From: an uncultured Oscillospiraceae bacterium
GTDB taxonomy: Bacteria > Bacillota > Clostridia > Oscillospirales > Oscillospiraceae
Assembly: GCA_947627325.1 (NCBI GenBank)
Contig: CANQVO010000004.1
Span: 153,517 to 217,516 of the forward strand
Length of the DNA: 64,000 bases
Direction of reading: 5' to 3'
The position numbers and the translations under genes were made by a program. Shown here one piece after another: positions 50,312 through 61,385 of the stretch (the stretch's first letter is position 1; each line of letters starts with the position of its first letter). The notes below the pieces were generated by a model. It was not told the origin of the DNA, searched no databases, and saw only the letters and a program-made list of their open reading frames with translations.

Positions 50312-50386
50312 TGGTGACCCGGACGGGACTCGAACCCGTGTTGCCGCCGTGAAAGGGCGGAGTCTTAACCGCTTGACCACCGGGCC
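50312..50386 (-). tRNA. tRNA-Glu (TTC)
   Basis: A 75-nt cloverleaf with encoded CCA. The acceptor is GGCCCGG / CCGGGTC. The anticodon stem CCGCC/GGCGG encloses CTTTCAC (anticodon TTC). The T arm is ACGGG-TTCGAGT-CCCGT. Confidence 0.96.
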
Positions 50387-50394
50387 GGCGTCAG

Positions 50395-50806
50395 AACGGC
50401 CAGGCTCCGTTCCGTTTCCGCCTAGCGGCGAAAACTCCACATCCGCCAGGCCGTTCTTCCTTTCAAAATCGAACCCGCTTCGCTGGGCTCCGATTTTGTT
50501 GAAGGGCAAGGGCAACGGCCAGGCTCCGTTCCGTTTCCGCCTAGCGGCGAAAACTCCACATCCGCCAGGCCGTTCTTCCTCTCAAAATCGGACCCGCTTC
50601 GCTGGGCTCCGATTTTGCTGAAGGGCGCGGGCAACGGCCAGGCTCCGTTCCGTTTCCGCCTGACGGCGAAAACTCCACATCCGCCAGGCCGTTCTTCCTT
50701 TCAAAATCGGACCCGCTTGCGCTAGGCTCCGATTTTGTTTGAAGGGCGCGGGCAACGGCCAGGCTCCGTTCCGTTTCCGCCTGGGGGGCGAAAACCGCAC
50801 ATCTGC
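50395..50806. repeat. Tandem array of about 3.5 units of 119-121 bp inside the tRNA cluster
   Basis: Units start at 50395, 50514, 50633 and 50754 (the last is partial). Each full unit has two palindromes: AACGGCC...GGCCGTT, and a stem CAAAATCGGA...TCCGATTTTG around CCC-loop-GGG. Units differ by a few substitutions and small indels. Open frames across the array follow the repeat period and are not genes. Confidence 0.93.
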
Positions 50807-50823
50807 GGGGGGAAAGGAGGGGG

Positions 50824-50862
50824 GCTAGAAACGCGGTGCGGCCTCCGCGCCGCGTTTCTAGC
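50824..50862 (-). terminator. Terminator-like hairpin after tRNA-Met
   Basis: A long stem GCTAGAAACGCGG / CCGCGTTTCTAGC is extended by further GC pairs, directly 3' of the tRNA. There is no T-run, so it may instead be an RNA-processing or protective structure. Confidence 0.6.
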
Positions 50863-50863
50863 T

Positions 50864-50940
50864 TGGTAGCGGCGACTGGATTTGAACCGGTGACACCCCG
50901 GGTATGAACCGAGTGCTCTAGCCAACTGAGCTACGCCGCC
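50864..50940 (-). tRNA. tRNA-Met (CAT), elongator type
   Basis: A 77-nt cloverleaf with encoded CCA. The acceptor is GGCGGCG / CGCCGCT with a G1-U72 wobble, as in the Bacillus elongator tRNA-Met. The anticodon stem CTCGG/CCGGG encloses TTCATAC (anticodon CAT; the outer C-G pair is replaced). The D arm is TAGCTCAGTTGGCTAGAGC. It lacks the three G-C pairs of an initiator anticodon stem. Confidence 0.93.
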
Positions 50941-50967
50941 ATGTCTCCCCGCAACAGGGCACAAAAG

Positions 50968-50996
50968 ATTATATCCAAATCCCCCCGCTTTGTCAA
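50968..50996 (-). promoter_or_regulatory. Promoter of the tRNA cluster
   Basis: On the minus strand, a perfect TTGACA (50996-50991) and TATAAT (50973-50968) are 17 bases apart, 30 bases before tRNA-Met. Confidence 0.9.
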
Positions 50997-51044
50997 CACC
51001 TTTTTTCTTCCAGGGGGCAATTATCGGATAGCACAAAAATCCCC

Positions 51045-51073
51045 TTGCAATCAAGGAGAATATTGGTTATAAT
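51045..51073 (+). promoter_or_regulatory. Promoter of the atp operon
   Basis: TTGCAA and a perfect TATAAT are 17 bases apart, about 45 bases before atpI. Confidence 0.8.
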
Positions 51074-51117
51074 AAAGGGTAATTTGAGCGGCCGCGCCGC
51101 GAAAAGGAGCGTTGCCC

Positions 51118-51546
51118 ATGCGTGTTCAAGAGGCCACCCGGCGGGAGACCGGCCACATCGCCCTGGGCGTGCTGGCCTTTTCCGCCGTGATGCACCTGGT
51201 CTTTCTGGCCATCGGCCGGTGGGAACTGGGCGTGCTCTGGGGCAACCTGCTGGGCGGCGGCTTCGCGGTGCTCAATTTTCTACTGCTGGGTCTGACGGTC
51301 CAGAAAATCGCCGGGGAGAGCGACGAGAAACGGGCCCGGCTGAAGCTCCAGGGGTCCTACACCCTGCGGATGCTGTTGACCCTGGGGGTGATCGTGATCG
51401 CCATCAAGGCCCCCTGTTTCGTCTGGCCCGCCGCCGTGATCCCCCTGCTGTTTCCCCGGCTGACCATCCTGGCCATGCAGGCCATGGGGATGTACCGGCC
51501 GGAAAAGACCGCCCCCGCGCGGAAAGGAGAGGATGAACCGCTATGA
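51118..51546 (+). CDS. atpI: ATP synthase subunit I-like protein
   Basis: A 142-residue protein with four predicted membrane segments; ATG follows AAAGGAG. Position and topology (first gene of the atp operon, hydrophobic, ending in a charged tail) match AtpI, which helps assemble the c-ring or supply ions. Sequence conservation of AtpI is low, so the name rests mainly on context. It overlaps atpB by an ATGA. Confidence 0.78.
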   Translation: MRVQEATRRETGHIALGVLAFSAVMHLVFLAIGRWELGVLWGNLLGGGFAVLNFLLLGLTVQKIAGESDEKRARLKLQGSYTLRMLLTLGVIVIAIKAPCFVWPAAVIPLLFPRLTILAMQAMGMYRPEKTAPARKGEDEPL

Positions 51547-52418
51547 GTGTGGATATCCACGGCCCGCAAATTTACTTCACCATCCCCGTCCTGGGCGGCA
51601 TCCCCATCACCGCCACCATCGTCAACGCCCTGCTGGTCACCCTCATCATCCTGGGGACCTGCTTCTTCCTCACCCGGAACCTCCAGCTCCGGGCGGTGAG
51701 CAAGCGGCAGGTGGTGGCGGAGTTTTTGGTGGAGACGGCGCAGAACTTCGTCAACGGCAACATGGGGGAGCGGTTTGCCTACTACGCCCCGCTGACGGCG
51801 GCGCTGTTCGCCTCTTCCCTGCTGTCCAGCCTGTTGAGCCTGGTGGGCCTTTTCTCCCCCACCAGCGATCTGAACACCACCCTGGCCTGGGCGCTGATGG
51901 TCTTCGTGCTCATCACCTACACGAAAATGCGTACCGGCGGCGTGGGCGGCTACCTCAAGGGCTTCACCCAGCCCATCCCGGTGCTCACCCCCTTCAACAT
52001 CCTCTCGGAGTTGGCAACGCCCATCTCCATGGCCTTCCGTCACTTCGGCAACATCGTCTCGGGCAGCGTGATCACCGCCCTGGTGTACGCCGCCCTGGCC
52101 GCCGCCTCCACCGCGGTGATCGGCCTGCTGTCGGGCACCATCTTCCTGCCCCTCATCCTGGCCGCCCTGGGCGCGGCCATGCTGATCACCGGCTTTAAGG
52201 GCAACAAGCTGCCCAGGAAGGTCGTAGGCGTGGTGGCCGTCGCCCTGGGGGTCCTGGGGGCCCTTGGGTACGCGGGGACGGTGCTGGACATCCCAGTGCT
52301 CCAGGTGGGCATCCCCGCGGTGCTGAGCGTCTACTTCGATCTGTTCTCCAGCTTTATGCAGGCGTTCATCTTCTGTATGCTCACCACCCTCTACATCGCG
52401 AACGCCGCGGAGGAATAA
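51543..52418 (+). CDS. atpB: ATP synthase subunit a
   Basis: A 291-residue membrane stator subunit that forms the ion half-channels. The key arginine is in the segment MAFRHFGNIVSG, followed by VYAALAAASTAVIGLLSG and the C-terminal FSSFMQAFIFCMLTTLYIAN. It is longer than average because of a loop around residues 215-240. Translationally coupled to atpI. Confidence 0.95.
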   Translation: MSVDIHGPQIYFTIPVLGGIPITATIVNALLVTLIILGTCFFLTRNLQLRAVSKRQVVAEFLVETAQNFVNGNMGERFAYYAPLTAALFASSLLSSLLSLVGLFSPTSDLNTTLAWALMVFVLITYTKMRTGGVGGYLKGFTQPIPVLTPFNILSELATPISMAFRHFGNIVSGSVITALVYAALAAASTAVIGLLSGTIFLPLILAALGAAMLITGFKGNKLPRKVVGVVAVALGVLGALGYAGTVLDIPVLQVGIPAVLSVYFDLFSSFMQAFIFCMLTTLYIANAAEE

Positions 52419-52446
52419 ACGTGTTTTACGCCCCCAGGGGCGATGA

Positions 52447-52755
<309 letters not shown>

Positions 52756-52805
52756 GAGCCCTGCGGCGCGTTTTTTCGCAAGACGCGTTATAAGGAGGAA
52801 GCGGT

Positions 52806-53312
52806 ATGAAAGAATTTCAAGAGTTGGTGGCCGTCGCGCCGTGGACCTTCATCTTCCAGATCTGCAACCTGCTGATCCTGACCTTTGGCGTGAAGAAGCT
52901 GCTGTTCCAGCCGGTGCGGAAGATCATGGCCCAGCGCAGAGAGCAGATCGACGATACATACGCCCAGGCCGAGAAGGCCCAGGGCGAGGCCCAGGCGCTG
53001 AAGGCCGAGTGCGAGAGCCGCCTGTCCGGCGCCCGGGAGGAGGCCTCCCAGATCGTCAAGACCGCCACCGAGCGGGCCACCGCCCGCAGTGAGGAACTCA
53101 TCGGCGCCGCCAAGGCGGAGGTGGCCGCGCTCAAGACCAAGGCGGACGCCGAGATCGAGAGCGAGCGCCGCAAGGCCGCCAGCGAGCTCAAGGGAGAGAT
53201 CTCTGAGATCGTGGTCAACCTGGCCGGTCTGGTGGTGGAGAAGGAGATCGATGCGGACACCCACAAGGACCTCATCGACGACTTCATCAGCCACGTGGGT
53301 GACGAGACATGA
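52806..53312 (+). CDS. atpF: ATP synthase subunit b
   Basis: A 168-residue peripheral stalk subunit; ATG follows AAGGAGG. One N-terminal membrane segment (FIFQICNLLILTFGVKKLLF) is followed by a long Ala/Glu/Lys-rich coiled coil (QAEKAQGEAQALKAECESRL). It overlaps atpH by four bases. Confidence 0.95.
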   Translation: MKEFQELVAVAPWTFIFQICNLLILTFGVKKLLFQPVRKIMAQRREQIDDTYAQAEKAQGEAQALKAECESRLSGAREEASQIVKTATERATARSEELIGAAKAEVAALKTKADAEIESERRKAASELKGEISEIVVNLAGLVVEKEIDADTHKDLIDDFISHVGDET

Positions 53313-53839
53313 CGGCCCTGGAGAAGGAGTACGGCGACGCCATCTACGCCCTGGCCACGGAGGAGGACTGCGTGGACCAGGTGATGGAGGGGCTGGAGCT
53401 GGCGGTGGGGGCGTTCCGGGAGGACCCGGGCTACCTCACCCTGGTGCAGAACCCCGCCCTCCCCAAGGAGGAGCGGCTGGGCCTGCTGGACCAGGCCTTC
53501 GCCGGGACGCACAAGTATGTGCTCCACCTGCTCAAGCTCCTGTGTGAGCGCGCGGGCCTGGGCATGACCGCCGGGTGCCTGGAGCAGTTCCGGGCATTGG
53601 TCTACGCCCAGCGGGGCATCCTGCCTGTGGAGGTCATCTCCGCGGTGCCCCTGACCCCCGCCCAGCGGGAGGCCCTGACCCAGACCCTGTCGGCCAGGAC
53701 GGGCAAGACCATCGAACTTCACAGCAAGCTGGACCCGGCGGTGCTGGGCGGCGTCAAGCTGCGCTACGAGGGCCGGGAGCTGGACGGCACCGCTGCGGGT
53801 CGGCTGGACGCCCTGCGCCGCCTGCTGGCCCAGCCGTGA
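53309..53839 (+). CDS. atpH: ATP synthase subunit delta
   Basis: A 176-residue stator protein linking subunit b to the F1 head. It has the family start [12 protein letters not shown] and the C-terminal strand region [20 protein letters not shown], followed by RLDALRRLL. Its position between atpF and atpA is standard. Confidence 0.95.
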   Translation: MTALEKEYGDAIYALATEEDCVDQVMEGLELAVGAFREDPGYLTLVQNPALPKEERLGLLDQAFAGTHKYVLHLLKLLCERAGLGMTAGCLEQFRALVYAQRGILPVEVISAVPLTPAQREALTQTLSARTGKTIELHSKLDPAVLGGVKLRYEGRELDGTAAGRLDALRRLLAQP

Positions 53840-53867
53840 TCGGAACCATTGGAAAGTTGGTGATAGG

Positions 53868-55388
<1,521 letters not shown>

Positions 55389-55403
55389 AGGAGGGAGAGG
55401 CCC

Positions 55404-56264
55404 ATGGCAGGGGCGTCCATGAAGGATATCAAGCTGCGGATCAAGAGCGTGCAGAGCACCATGCAGATCACCAAGGCCATGGAGCTGGTGGCCTCCTCCA
55501 AGCTGCGCCGGGCCAAGGAGCGGGCGGAATCCACCCGCCCCTACTTCGCCACCCTGCGCCAGGCGCTGGAGGACATCGCCCAGAGCAACACCGACTTCTC
55601 CTCCCCCTTTGTCCAGCCCGGGGAGGTGGGCCGGGCCTGCTACGTGGTCATCGCCGGCGACCGCGGCCTGGCCGGGGGCTACAACAACAACCTCTTCAAG
55701 GCCGTGTGGGAGCACATGGACGGCCAGGACGCCGCCCAGCGGCCCTGCGTTCTGCCCATCGGCAAAAAGGCGGTGGAGCTCTGCCAGCGCCGGGGGATGG
55801 AGAGCCTGAGCGACGCGTACGCCTCGGTGGAGGCCCTGTCCCTCCGGGACTGCTTCTCCATCGCCAAACTCCTGTGCGAGAAATTCCGCCAGGGGGCCTT
55901 TGACGCCCTCTATGTGGGCTATACCAAGTTCGTCTCCATGCTGTCCCAACAGCCCGACGTGGCAAAGGTCCTGCCCATCCGCCACGAGCGCCAGCCCAGC
56001 CAGAAGGCCCAGAGCCTGATCGAGTACGAGCCGGGGGCGGCGGCGGTCTACAACGCCATCGTCCCGGAGTACGTGGGCGGGGTGCTGTGGGGCGCGGTGG
56101 CGGAGAGCCTGGCCAGCGAGCTGGGCGCCCGCCGCACCGCCATGGACGCGGCCAGCAAGAACGCCGGGGAGATGATCGAGGACCTGTCCCTCAAGTACAA
56201 CCGGGCCCGCCAAGGGGCCATCACCCAGGAGATCACGGAGATCGTGGCCGGCGCCGAGGCGTGA
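55404..56264 (+). CDS. atpG: ATP synthase subunit gamma
   Basis: A 286-residue central shaft subunit; ATG follows AAAGGAGGGAGAG. It has the N-terminal coiled coil MKDIKLRIKSVQSTMQITKA and the C-terminal NAGEMIEDLSLKYNRARQGA and ITQEITEIVAGAEA, as expected. Confidence 0.97.
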   Translation: MAGASMKDIKLRIKSVQSTMQITKAMELVASSKLRRAKERAESTRPYFATLRQALEDIAQSNTDFSSPFVQPGEVGRACYVVIAGDRGLAGGYNNNLFKAVWEHMDGQDAAQRPCVLPIGKKAVELCQRRGMESLSDAYASVEALSLRDCFSIAKLLCEKFRQGAFDALYVGYTKFVSMLSQQPDVAKVLPIRHERQPSQKAQSLIEYEPGAAAVYNAIVPEYVGGVLWGAVAESLASELGARRTAMDAASKNAGEMIEDLSLKYNRARQGAITQEITEIVAGAEA

Positions 56265-56287
56265 GGCCCCCATTTCCGAGAGTGTAA

Positions 56288-57694
<1,407 letters not shown>

Positions 57695-57726
57695 CCCCTA
57701 CCCCCCACCGGAAAGGGTGAGTGACC

Positions 57727-58122
57727 ATGACATTTCATCTTCAAATCGTGACCCCTGACGGCGGATTTTACGACGGAGAGGCGGAAAAGCTCATCGTCCG
57801 GGCCAAGGGCGGGGACGTGTGCATTCTGCCCCGCCACGCCCCCTACGTCACCGCCCTGGGCATTGGGGAGGCCACCGTGGTCCTGCCCGGGGATCAGCGC
57901 CGCCGCGCCGCCTGCGCGGGGGGGATGCTGTCGGTGACCGGGGAGGATGTGCGGCTCGTGGCCACCACCTTTGAGTGGGCCGAGGACATCGACAAGGCCC
58001 GGGCCCAAAAGGCCGAGGAGAAGGCCCGCCGGAAGATTCAGGACGCCAGGGACAACGTGGAGCTGGAGATGGCCAAGGCCAAGCTCTACCGGGCCCTGAC
58101 CCGTCAGAAGGCGGCCCAGTAA
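57727..58122 (+). CDS. atpC: ATP synthase subunit epsilon
   Basis: A 131-residue protein. ATG at 57727 is preferred over an in-frame GTG six bases upstream, since AAGGGTGA then lies at normal spacing. The N-terminal beta barrel has LQIVTPDGGFYDGEAEKLIV and PRHAPYVTALGIGEA; the C-terminal helices (KARAQKAEEKARRKIQDAR-like) are present. Last gene of the operon. Confidence 0.95.
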   Translation: MTFHLQIVTPDGGFYDGEAEKLIVRAKGGDVCILPRHAPYVTALGIGEATVVLPGDQRRRAACAGGMLSVTGEDVRLVATTFEWAEDIDKARAQKAEEKARRKIQDARDNVELEMAKAKLYRALTRQKAAQ

Positions 58123-58145
58123 AAGACCTTCGCAACTGCGGATAG

Positions 58146-58178
58146 AAGGGCGGTTCACCAGAACCGCCCTTTTCTTTA
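58146..58178 (+). terminator. Intrinsic terminator of the atp operon
   Basis: An 11-bp perfect stem, AAGGGCGGTTC / GAACCGCCCTT, is followed by TTCTTT. Confidence 0.93.
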
Positions 58179-58195
58179 GAAGGAGGACGATACCC

Positions 58196-60106
58196 ATGCG
58201 AGACGGATTTGTCAAGGTGGCCGCCGCCACGCCCAAGATCCGGGTGGCCGACTGCGCCTACAACGCCGGACAGGTGATCGGCCTGGCCCGGGAGGCCGCC
58301 GCCCTGGGGGTGAAGGTGATCGCCTTTCCCGAGCTGTGCCTCACCGGGTACACCTGCGGCGACCTGTTTTTGCAGGACGCGCTCCTGGACGGGGCGGAGG
58401 CCGCCCTGGCCGCGGTGCTGACGGCCACGGAGGGGCTGGATCTGCTCATCGCCCTGGGCCTGCCCGTCCGCCACGGCGGGGAGCTCTACAACTGCGCCGC
58501 CGTCCTCCACCGGGGGCGTCTGCTGGGCCTGACGCCCAAGTGCTTTTTGCCCAACTACGGGGAGTTTTACGAGCGGCGCTGGTTCGCCTCCGGGCGGGCC
58601 GTCCGGGGCTACGCCGCGCTGGCGGGGCAGACCGCCCCCCTGGCCCCCCGGCAGGTTTTCCAGTGTCCCGCCGCGCCGGGGCTGGCGGTGGGGGCGGAGG
58701 TCTGCGAGGACCTGTGGGCCCCGGAGCCGCCCTCGGTAGAGCTGGCCCGTGCCGGGGCCACCCTGATCCTGAACCTGTCGGCCAGCGATGAGGTGGTGGG
58801 CAAGGCGGCCTACCGCCGCCAGCTGGTGGCCTCCCAGTCCGCCCGTCTGCTCTGCGCCTACGTCTACGCCGACGCGGGGCGGGGGGAGTCCACCACCGAC
58901 CTGGTCTTCGCCGGCCACGACCTGGTGGCGGAGAACGGGACCATTCTGGCGGAGAGCCGGTTCAGCACCGGCCTGACCGTCACCGAGATCGACACGGCCC
59001 GTCTGCTCTACGAGCGCCGCCGGAACACCACCTTTGAGGACCGGCAGGACCTGGACCTGTTCTGGTATCACCAGGTGGACCTGGCCCCGGCGGAGACCGC
59101 CCTCACCCGCCCCATCTCCCCCAGCCCCTTCGTCCCCGCCGACGAGGGGGTGCGCGCGGAGCGGTGCGAGGAGATCTTGACCATCGCCGCCCAGGGCCTG
59201 GCCCAGCGGCTGGAGCACACCGGCTGTGGCCGGGCGGTCCTGGGCCTGTCCGGCGGGCTGGACTCCACCCTGGCCGCCCTCATCGCCGTGCGGGCCCTGG
59301 ACCTGCTGGGCCGGCCCCGGAGGGACCTGCTGTGCGTCACCATGCCCTGCTTCGGCACCACCAAGCGGACCCGGAGCAACGCCGAGGTCCTGGCCCAGCG
59401 GCTGGGGGCGGAGCTGAGGACGGTGGACATCACCAGGGCCGTGAACCAGCACTTTTCCGACATCGGCCAGGACCCGGAGAGCCACGACGTGACCTTTGAG
59501 AACGCCCAGGCCCGGGAGCGGACCCAGGTGCTCATGGACCTGGCCAATCAGACCGGCGGGCTGGTGGTGGGCACCGGCGACCTCTCCGAGCTGGCCCTGG
59601 GCTGGTGCACCTACAACGGCGACCAGATGAGTATGTACGCCGTCAACGCCTCCATCCCCAAGACCCTGGTGCGCTACGTGGTGGACTACGCCGCCCGGAC
59701 CGCCGGGGACGCCGCTTTGGCGGGGGTCCTGGCGGACATCCTGGCCACCCCCGTCTCCCCCGAGCTGCTCCCCGCCGTGGACGGGGAGATCAGCCAGAAG
59801 ACGGAGGATCTGGTGGGGCCCTACGAGCTCCACGACTTCTTCCTCTACTACGCCGTCCGCTGGGCCTTCCCGCCCCGGAAGGTCCTGCGCCTGGCGGAGT
59901 ACGCCTTCGCCGGGGCGTATGACCGGCAGACCATTTTGAAGTGGCTCAAGACCTTCTACCGCCGCTTCTTCGCCCAGCAGTTCAAGCGCTCCGCCGCCCC
60001 GGACGGGCCCAAGGTGGGCACGGTGGCCCTCTCCCCCCGGGGGGACTGGCGGATGCCCTCGGACGGGGCGGTCACCCTCTGGCTGAAGGAGTTGGAAAAC
60101 CTGTGA
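58196..60106 (+). CDS. nadE: Glutamine-dependent NAD+ synthetase
   Basis: A 636-residue two-domain enzyme; ATG follows AAGGAGG. The N-terminal nitrilase-type glutaminase has its triad visible: Glu in [14 protein letters not shown], Lys in [13 protein letters not shown], Cys in [11 protein letters not shown]. The C-terminal synthetase has the ATP-binding SGGLDST loop and [20 protein letters not shown]. It makes NAD+ from deamido-NAD+, ATP and glutamine. Its stop overlaps the start of the chromate transporter gene. Confidence 0.96.
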   Translation: MRDGFVKVAAATPKIRVADCAYNAGQVIGLAREAAALGVKVIAFPELCLTGYTCGDLFLQDALLDGAEAALAAVLTATEGLDLLIALGLPVRHGGELYNCAAVLHRGRLLGLTPKCFLPNYGEFYERRWFASGRAVRGYAALAGQTAPLAPRQVFQCPAAPGLAVGAEVCEDLWAPEPPSVELARAGATLILNLSASDEVVGKAAYRRQLVASQSARLLCAYVYADAGRGESTTDLVFAGHDLVAENGTILAESRFSTGLTVTEIDTARLLYERRRNTTFEDRQDLDLFWYHQVDLAPAETALTRPISPSPFVPADEGVRAERCEEILTIAAQGLAQRLEHTGCGRAVLGLSGGLDSTLAALIAVRALDLLGRPRRDLLCVTMPCFGTTKRTRSNAEVLAQRLGAELRTVDITRAVNQHFSDIGQDPESHDVTFENAQARERTQVLMDLANQTGGLVVGTGDLSELALGWCTYNGDQMSMYAVNASIPKTLVRYVVDYAARTAGDAALAGVLADILATPVSPELLPAVDGEISQKTEDLVGPYELHDFFLYYAVRWAFPPRKVLRLAEYAFAGAYDRQTILKWLKTFYRRFFAQQFKRSAAPDGPKVGTVALSPRGDWRMPSDGAVTLWLKELENL

Positions 60107-60687
60107 GAGAGTATTTACAGCTGTTCTGGACCTTTGCCCAAGTGGGGGCGTGCACCTTCGGCGGCGGCTACGCCATGCTGCCCATCCTCCAGCGGGAGGT
60201 GGTGGAGAAAAAGGGCTGGGCCACCGCCGAGGAGTTGGCCGACTACTTCGCCATCGGCCAGTGCACCCCCGGGGTCATCGCCGTGAACACCGCCACCTTC
60301 GTGGGGGCCAAGCGGAAGGGGAACCTGGGGGGCGTGGTGGCCACCCTGGGCATGATCTTCCCCAGCGTTGTCATCATCACCGTCATTGCCGCCTTTTTGC
60401 GGAACTTCGCCCACATCCCCGCCGTGGGCCACGCCTTCGCCGGGGTGCGGGCCGCCGTGGTGGCCCTCATCGCCTCCAGCGTCCTCAAGCTGGGCAAGAC
60501 CACGGTGAAGGACGCCCCCTCCGTGGGCGTGTTCCTGGCCGTCCTTCTGCTCTCCGTCTTTGACAAGCCCCTGGAGGCCGCCTTCCCGGCGGTGGCCTTC
60601 CTGTTCAGCCCGGTGACCTACGTGATCCTGGCGGGGGCCGCCGGACTGCTGATCTCCCTGGCCCGGAAGGGGGGGAAGGGGAAATGA
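60103..60687 (+). CDS. Chromate transporter family protein, first half-size subunit
   Basis: A 194-residue membrane protein. GTG overlaps the nadE stop (GTGA). It has the CHR signature TFGGGYAMLPILQREVVEKK then CTPGVIAVNTATFVGA. The protein is half the size of single-chain ChrA, and a second half follows, as in two-gene CHR systems. The natural substrate of such short pairs is often unknown; chromate/sulfate is the family assignment. Confidence 0.9.
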   Translation: MREYLQLFWTFAQVGACTFGGGYAMLPILQREVVEKKGWATAEELADYFAIGQCTPGVIAVNTATFVGAKRKGNLGGVVATLGMIFPSVVIITVIAAFLRNFAHIPAVGHAFAGVRAAVVALIASSVLKLGKTTVKDAPSVGVFLAVLLLSVFDKPLEAAFPAVAFLFSPVTYVILAGAAGLLISLARKGGKGK

Positions 60688-61253
60688 TCTACCTGCGGCT
60701 TTTCTTCGAGTTTTTCAAGATCGGCCTCTTCTCCGTGGGCGGGGGCCTTGCCACCATCCCCTTCCTCCAGGACCTGGGGGCCCGGACGGGCTGGTTCACC
60801 GCCGGGGACCTGGCGGACATGATCGCCGTCAGCGAGTCCACCCCCGGCCCCATCGGGGTGAATATGTCCACCTACGTGGGCTTCACCTGCGGCGGCCCCC
60901 TGGGGGCGGTGGTGGGGGTGCTGGGGCTGGTGACCCCCTCCATCCTGGTGATCTTGCTGGTGTCGCTGTTTCTGAAAAAATTCCGGGACAGCAGGACGGT
61001 GGACGGCGTCTTCCAGGGCCTGCGCCCCGCCTCCACCGCCCTCATCACCGCCGCCGGGCTCAGCGTGGCCCAGATCGCCCTGTTCCAGACGGCCCAGGAA
61101 TCCCAGTCCGGGGCGGCCCTGACCCCCTACTGGCCCGCCATCGCCATCGCCCTGGTGGTCTTTGTGTGTATGCGTCTGCCCAAGCTGAAAAACCTCCACC
61201 CCATCCTCTATATCGCCGCCGCCGCCGCGGCGGGGGTGATCTTTCGGTTATAG
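60684..61253 (+). CDS. Chromate transporter family protein, second half-size subunit
   Basis: A 189-residue membrane protein overlapping the first subunit by four bases. It has the matching CHR motif FSVGGGLATIPFLQDLGART and ESTPGPIGVNMSTYVGF. The two subunits are expected to form an antiparallel heterodimer. About five hydrophobic segments are visible. Confidence 0.9.
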   Translation: MIYLRLFFEFFKIGLFSVGGGLATIPFLQDLGARTGWFTAGDLADMIAVSESTPGPIGVNMSTYVGFTCGGPLGAVVGVLGLVTPSILVILLVSLFLKKFRDSRTVDGVFQGLRPASTALITAAGLSVAQIALFQTAQESQSGAALTPYWPAIAIALVVFVCMRLPKLKNLHPILYIAAAAAAGVIFRL

Positions 61254-61286
61254 GGAACCCCCGGGTAAAAATTTCCGTCTAAATCC

Positions 61287-61338
61287 GTACCTCCTCTTAC
61301 AAAATGTAGTTGCATTTTGCGGGAGGAGGTACTATAAT
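61287..61338 (+). promoter_or_regulatory. Promoter with a 46-bp two-part palindrome, upstream of the SLH protein gene
   Basis: TTGCAT (61310-61315) and a perfect TATAAT (61333-61338) are 17 bases apart. The -35 sits inside a palindrome with outer arms GTACCTCCTC / GAGGAGGTAC (61287-61296, 61323-61332) and inner arms CAAAATG / CATTTTG (61300-61306, 61313-61319), separated by three bases on each side. The outer arm ends directly at the -10 box. Since it lies upstream of the start point it is more likely an operator than a leader structure, although readthrough from the chromate genes would fold it. Confidence 0.75.
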
Positions 61339-61385
61339 TTGTGTATATTGGAAGCAAAGACCTGTTGACTACGGAGGTGCCAAAG

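Noticed and set aside
50422..50800. Overlapping minus-strand open frames in the 119-bp repeat array
   Set aside because: Their products repeat with the DNA unit and have no ribosome sites of their own.
50395..50806. CRISPR array
   Set aside because: The units are 119-121 bp and nearly identical throughout. There are no short repeats separated by unique spacers, and no cas genes.
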